Assembly: GCF_002214185.1 (NCBI RefSeq)
Contig: NZ_CP022161.1
Location: 2,231,767-2,295,766, forward strand
Direction: 5' to 3'
Length of the DNA: 64,000 nucleotides
From: Streptomyces capitiformicae
GTDB lineage: Bacteria > Actinomycetota > Actinomycetes > Streptomycetales > Streptomycetaceae
Made by a program: the position numbers and the translations under genes. Below, in pieces: positions 63,743 to 64,000 of the stretch (its first letter is position 1; each line of letters starts with the position of its first letter). The notes under the pieces were generated by a model, which was not told where the DNA came from, searched no databases, and was given only the letters and a program-made list of their open reading frames with translations.

Positions 63743-63755
63743 AAAGGCCGAAATG

Positions 63756-63789
63756 CGGCAGGCGCGCACGATAGGTGTCGCGCCTGCCG
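63756..63789 (+). terminator. terminator after the VOC gene
   Basis: CGGCAGGCGCG (63756-63766) pairs perfectly with CGCGCCTGCCG (63779-63789), 12-base loop. Confidence 0.75.
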
Positions 63790-63814
63790 TCGTCTGACTT
63801 CGAGAGGACGACGA

Positions 63815-64000
63815 GTGCCCCACGCGAATGCGCCCCTGAGCGTCGAGGGCCGTAGGCGGCTCGTGAAGCGGTGCCGGACACGTCCCATCGCCCACGTCGC
63901 CGCTGAGATGGGCATCTCTCGCGCATGTGCCAGCAAGTGGGTAAATCGCTGGCGGCTACACGGTGATGCGGGATTGCAAGACCGGCCGTCGAGTCCGCAC
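63815..64000 (+). CDS. IS481-type transposase, N-terminal part (runs off the window)
   Basis: Sixty-two codons remain before the window ends. The peptide PHANAPLSVEGRRRLVKRCR, then IAHVAAEMGISRACASKWVN with RWRLHGDAGLQDRPSSPH, is the helix-turn-helix N-terminus of IS481-family transposases. GTG start at 63815 follows GAGAGGACGACGA. The left terminal inverted repeat should lie between the VOC terminator and this start, but I could not define it without the other end. Confidence 0.85.
   Translation, partial: MPHANAPLSVEGRRRLVKRCRTRPIAHVAAEMGISRACASKWVNRWRLHGDAGLQDRPSSPH

Overview
The window is high-GC actinobacterial DNA and is almost certainly from the core of a Streptomyces chromosome near oriC. 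Supporting signs are the gene families, the GC-biased codons, GTG/TTG starts, two tRNA-Ser genes, four ParB-binding (parS) palindromes and several DnaA-box clusters. The chromosomal gene order (htrA-like protease, GDPD, DUF5926, pepP, copper genes, Dyp peroxidase, pheA, serS, ABC exporters, cydABDC) is what I remember of the Streptomyces coelicolor SCO3945-SCO3977 neighbourhood read in reverse. I could not check that here.

Region 1 (1-10290): the right part of an actinomycete integrative and conjugative element (AICE) of the Prim-Pol type. Reading leftward from the tRNA are a tyrosine integrase, an excisionase, a DUF3631 P-loop ATPase, a small protein, a Prim-Pol primase, a small Cys-rich protein, an SpdB-like membrane protein, an FtsK/TraB-type DNA translocase, a basic membrane protein and a DUF2637 protein. 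The integrase abuts the 3' end of tRNA-Ser(UGA), the expected attachment site. The other end lies outside the window. Two non-coding repeat arrays stand out: octamers behind traB (candidate TraB recognition site) and 9-bp iterons around the end of the DUF3631 gene (candidate origin).

Region 2 (10355-21090): housekeeping and regulatory genes. These are an HtrA-like protease, a glycerophosphodiester phosphodiesterase, an anti-sigma-type ATPase, a DUF5926 protein, a 6C-like small RNA with a T-tailed terminator, a membrane-anchored protein, a lone Prim-Pol domain protein, a GAF/PP2C phosphatase and an aminopeptidase P.

Region 3 (21182-23400): a decayed strip with a frameshifted CitG-like gene, a doubly damaged intradiol dioxygenase and a possible MFS remnant.

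Region 4 (23615-31837): a complete FxSxx-COOH RiPP-type system. It has a 65-aa precursor ending in FQSSV, a radical SAM/SPASM enzyme fused to an HEXXH domain, a TIR-like FxsC protein, and a 1323-aa ParA-like/TIR/NB-ARC/TPR protein. This is the most unusual system in the window. Its chemistry is partly known for relatives; its biological role is not known to me.

Region 5 (31889-40683): an alpha/beta hydrolase with a 17-bp tandem repeat at its end, an anti-sigma ATPase, and a copper/cytochrome-oxidase assembly cluster (membrane protein, YcnI, Sco1, PCuAC chaperone, CopC-CopD fusion, Tat-exported Dyp peroxidase) with a parS site inside the peroxidase gene.

Region 6 (40830-55748): pheA, a DnaA-box-rich gap, serS and a HAD phosphatase, tRNA-Ser(GCU), two coupled ABC exporters, an M24 peptidase translationally coupled to a hydrolase/SDR fusion, a MerR regulator, KptA, a flavin-dependent oxidoreductase and a second HAD phosphatase.

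Region 7 (55911-64000): the cytochrome bd operon cydA-cydB-cydDC with a near-perfect Rex operator upstream and three parS-like sites between cydB and cydDC. It is followed by a WYL regulator/VOC protein pair and the start of an IS481-type transposase, which look like an insertion into older DNA. No CRISPR array or rRNA was seen.
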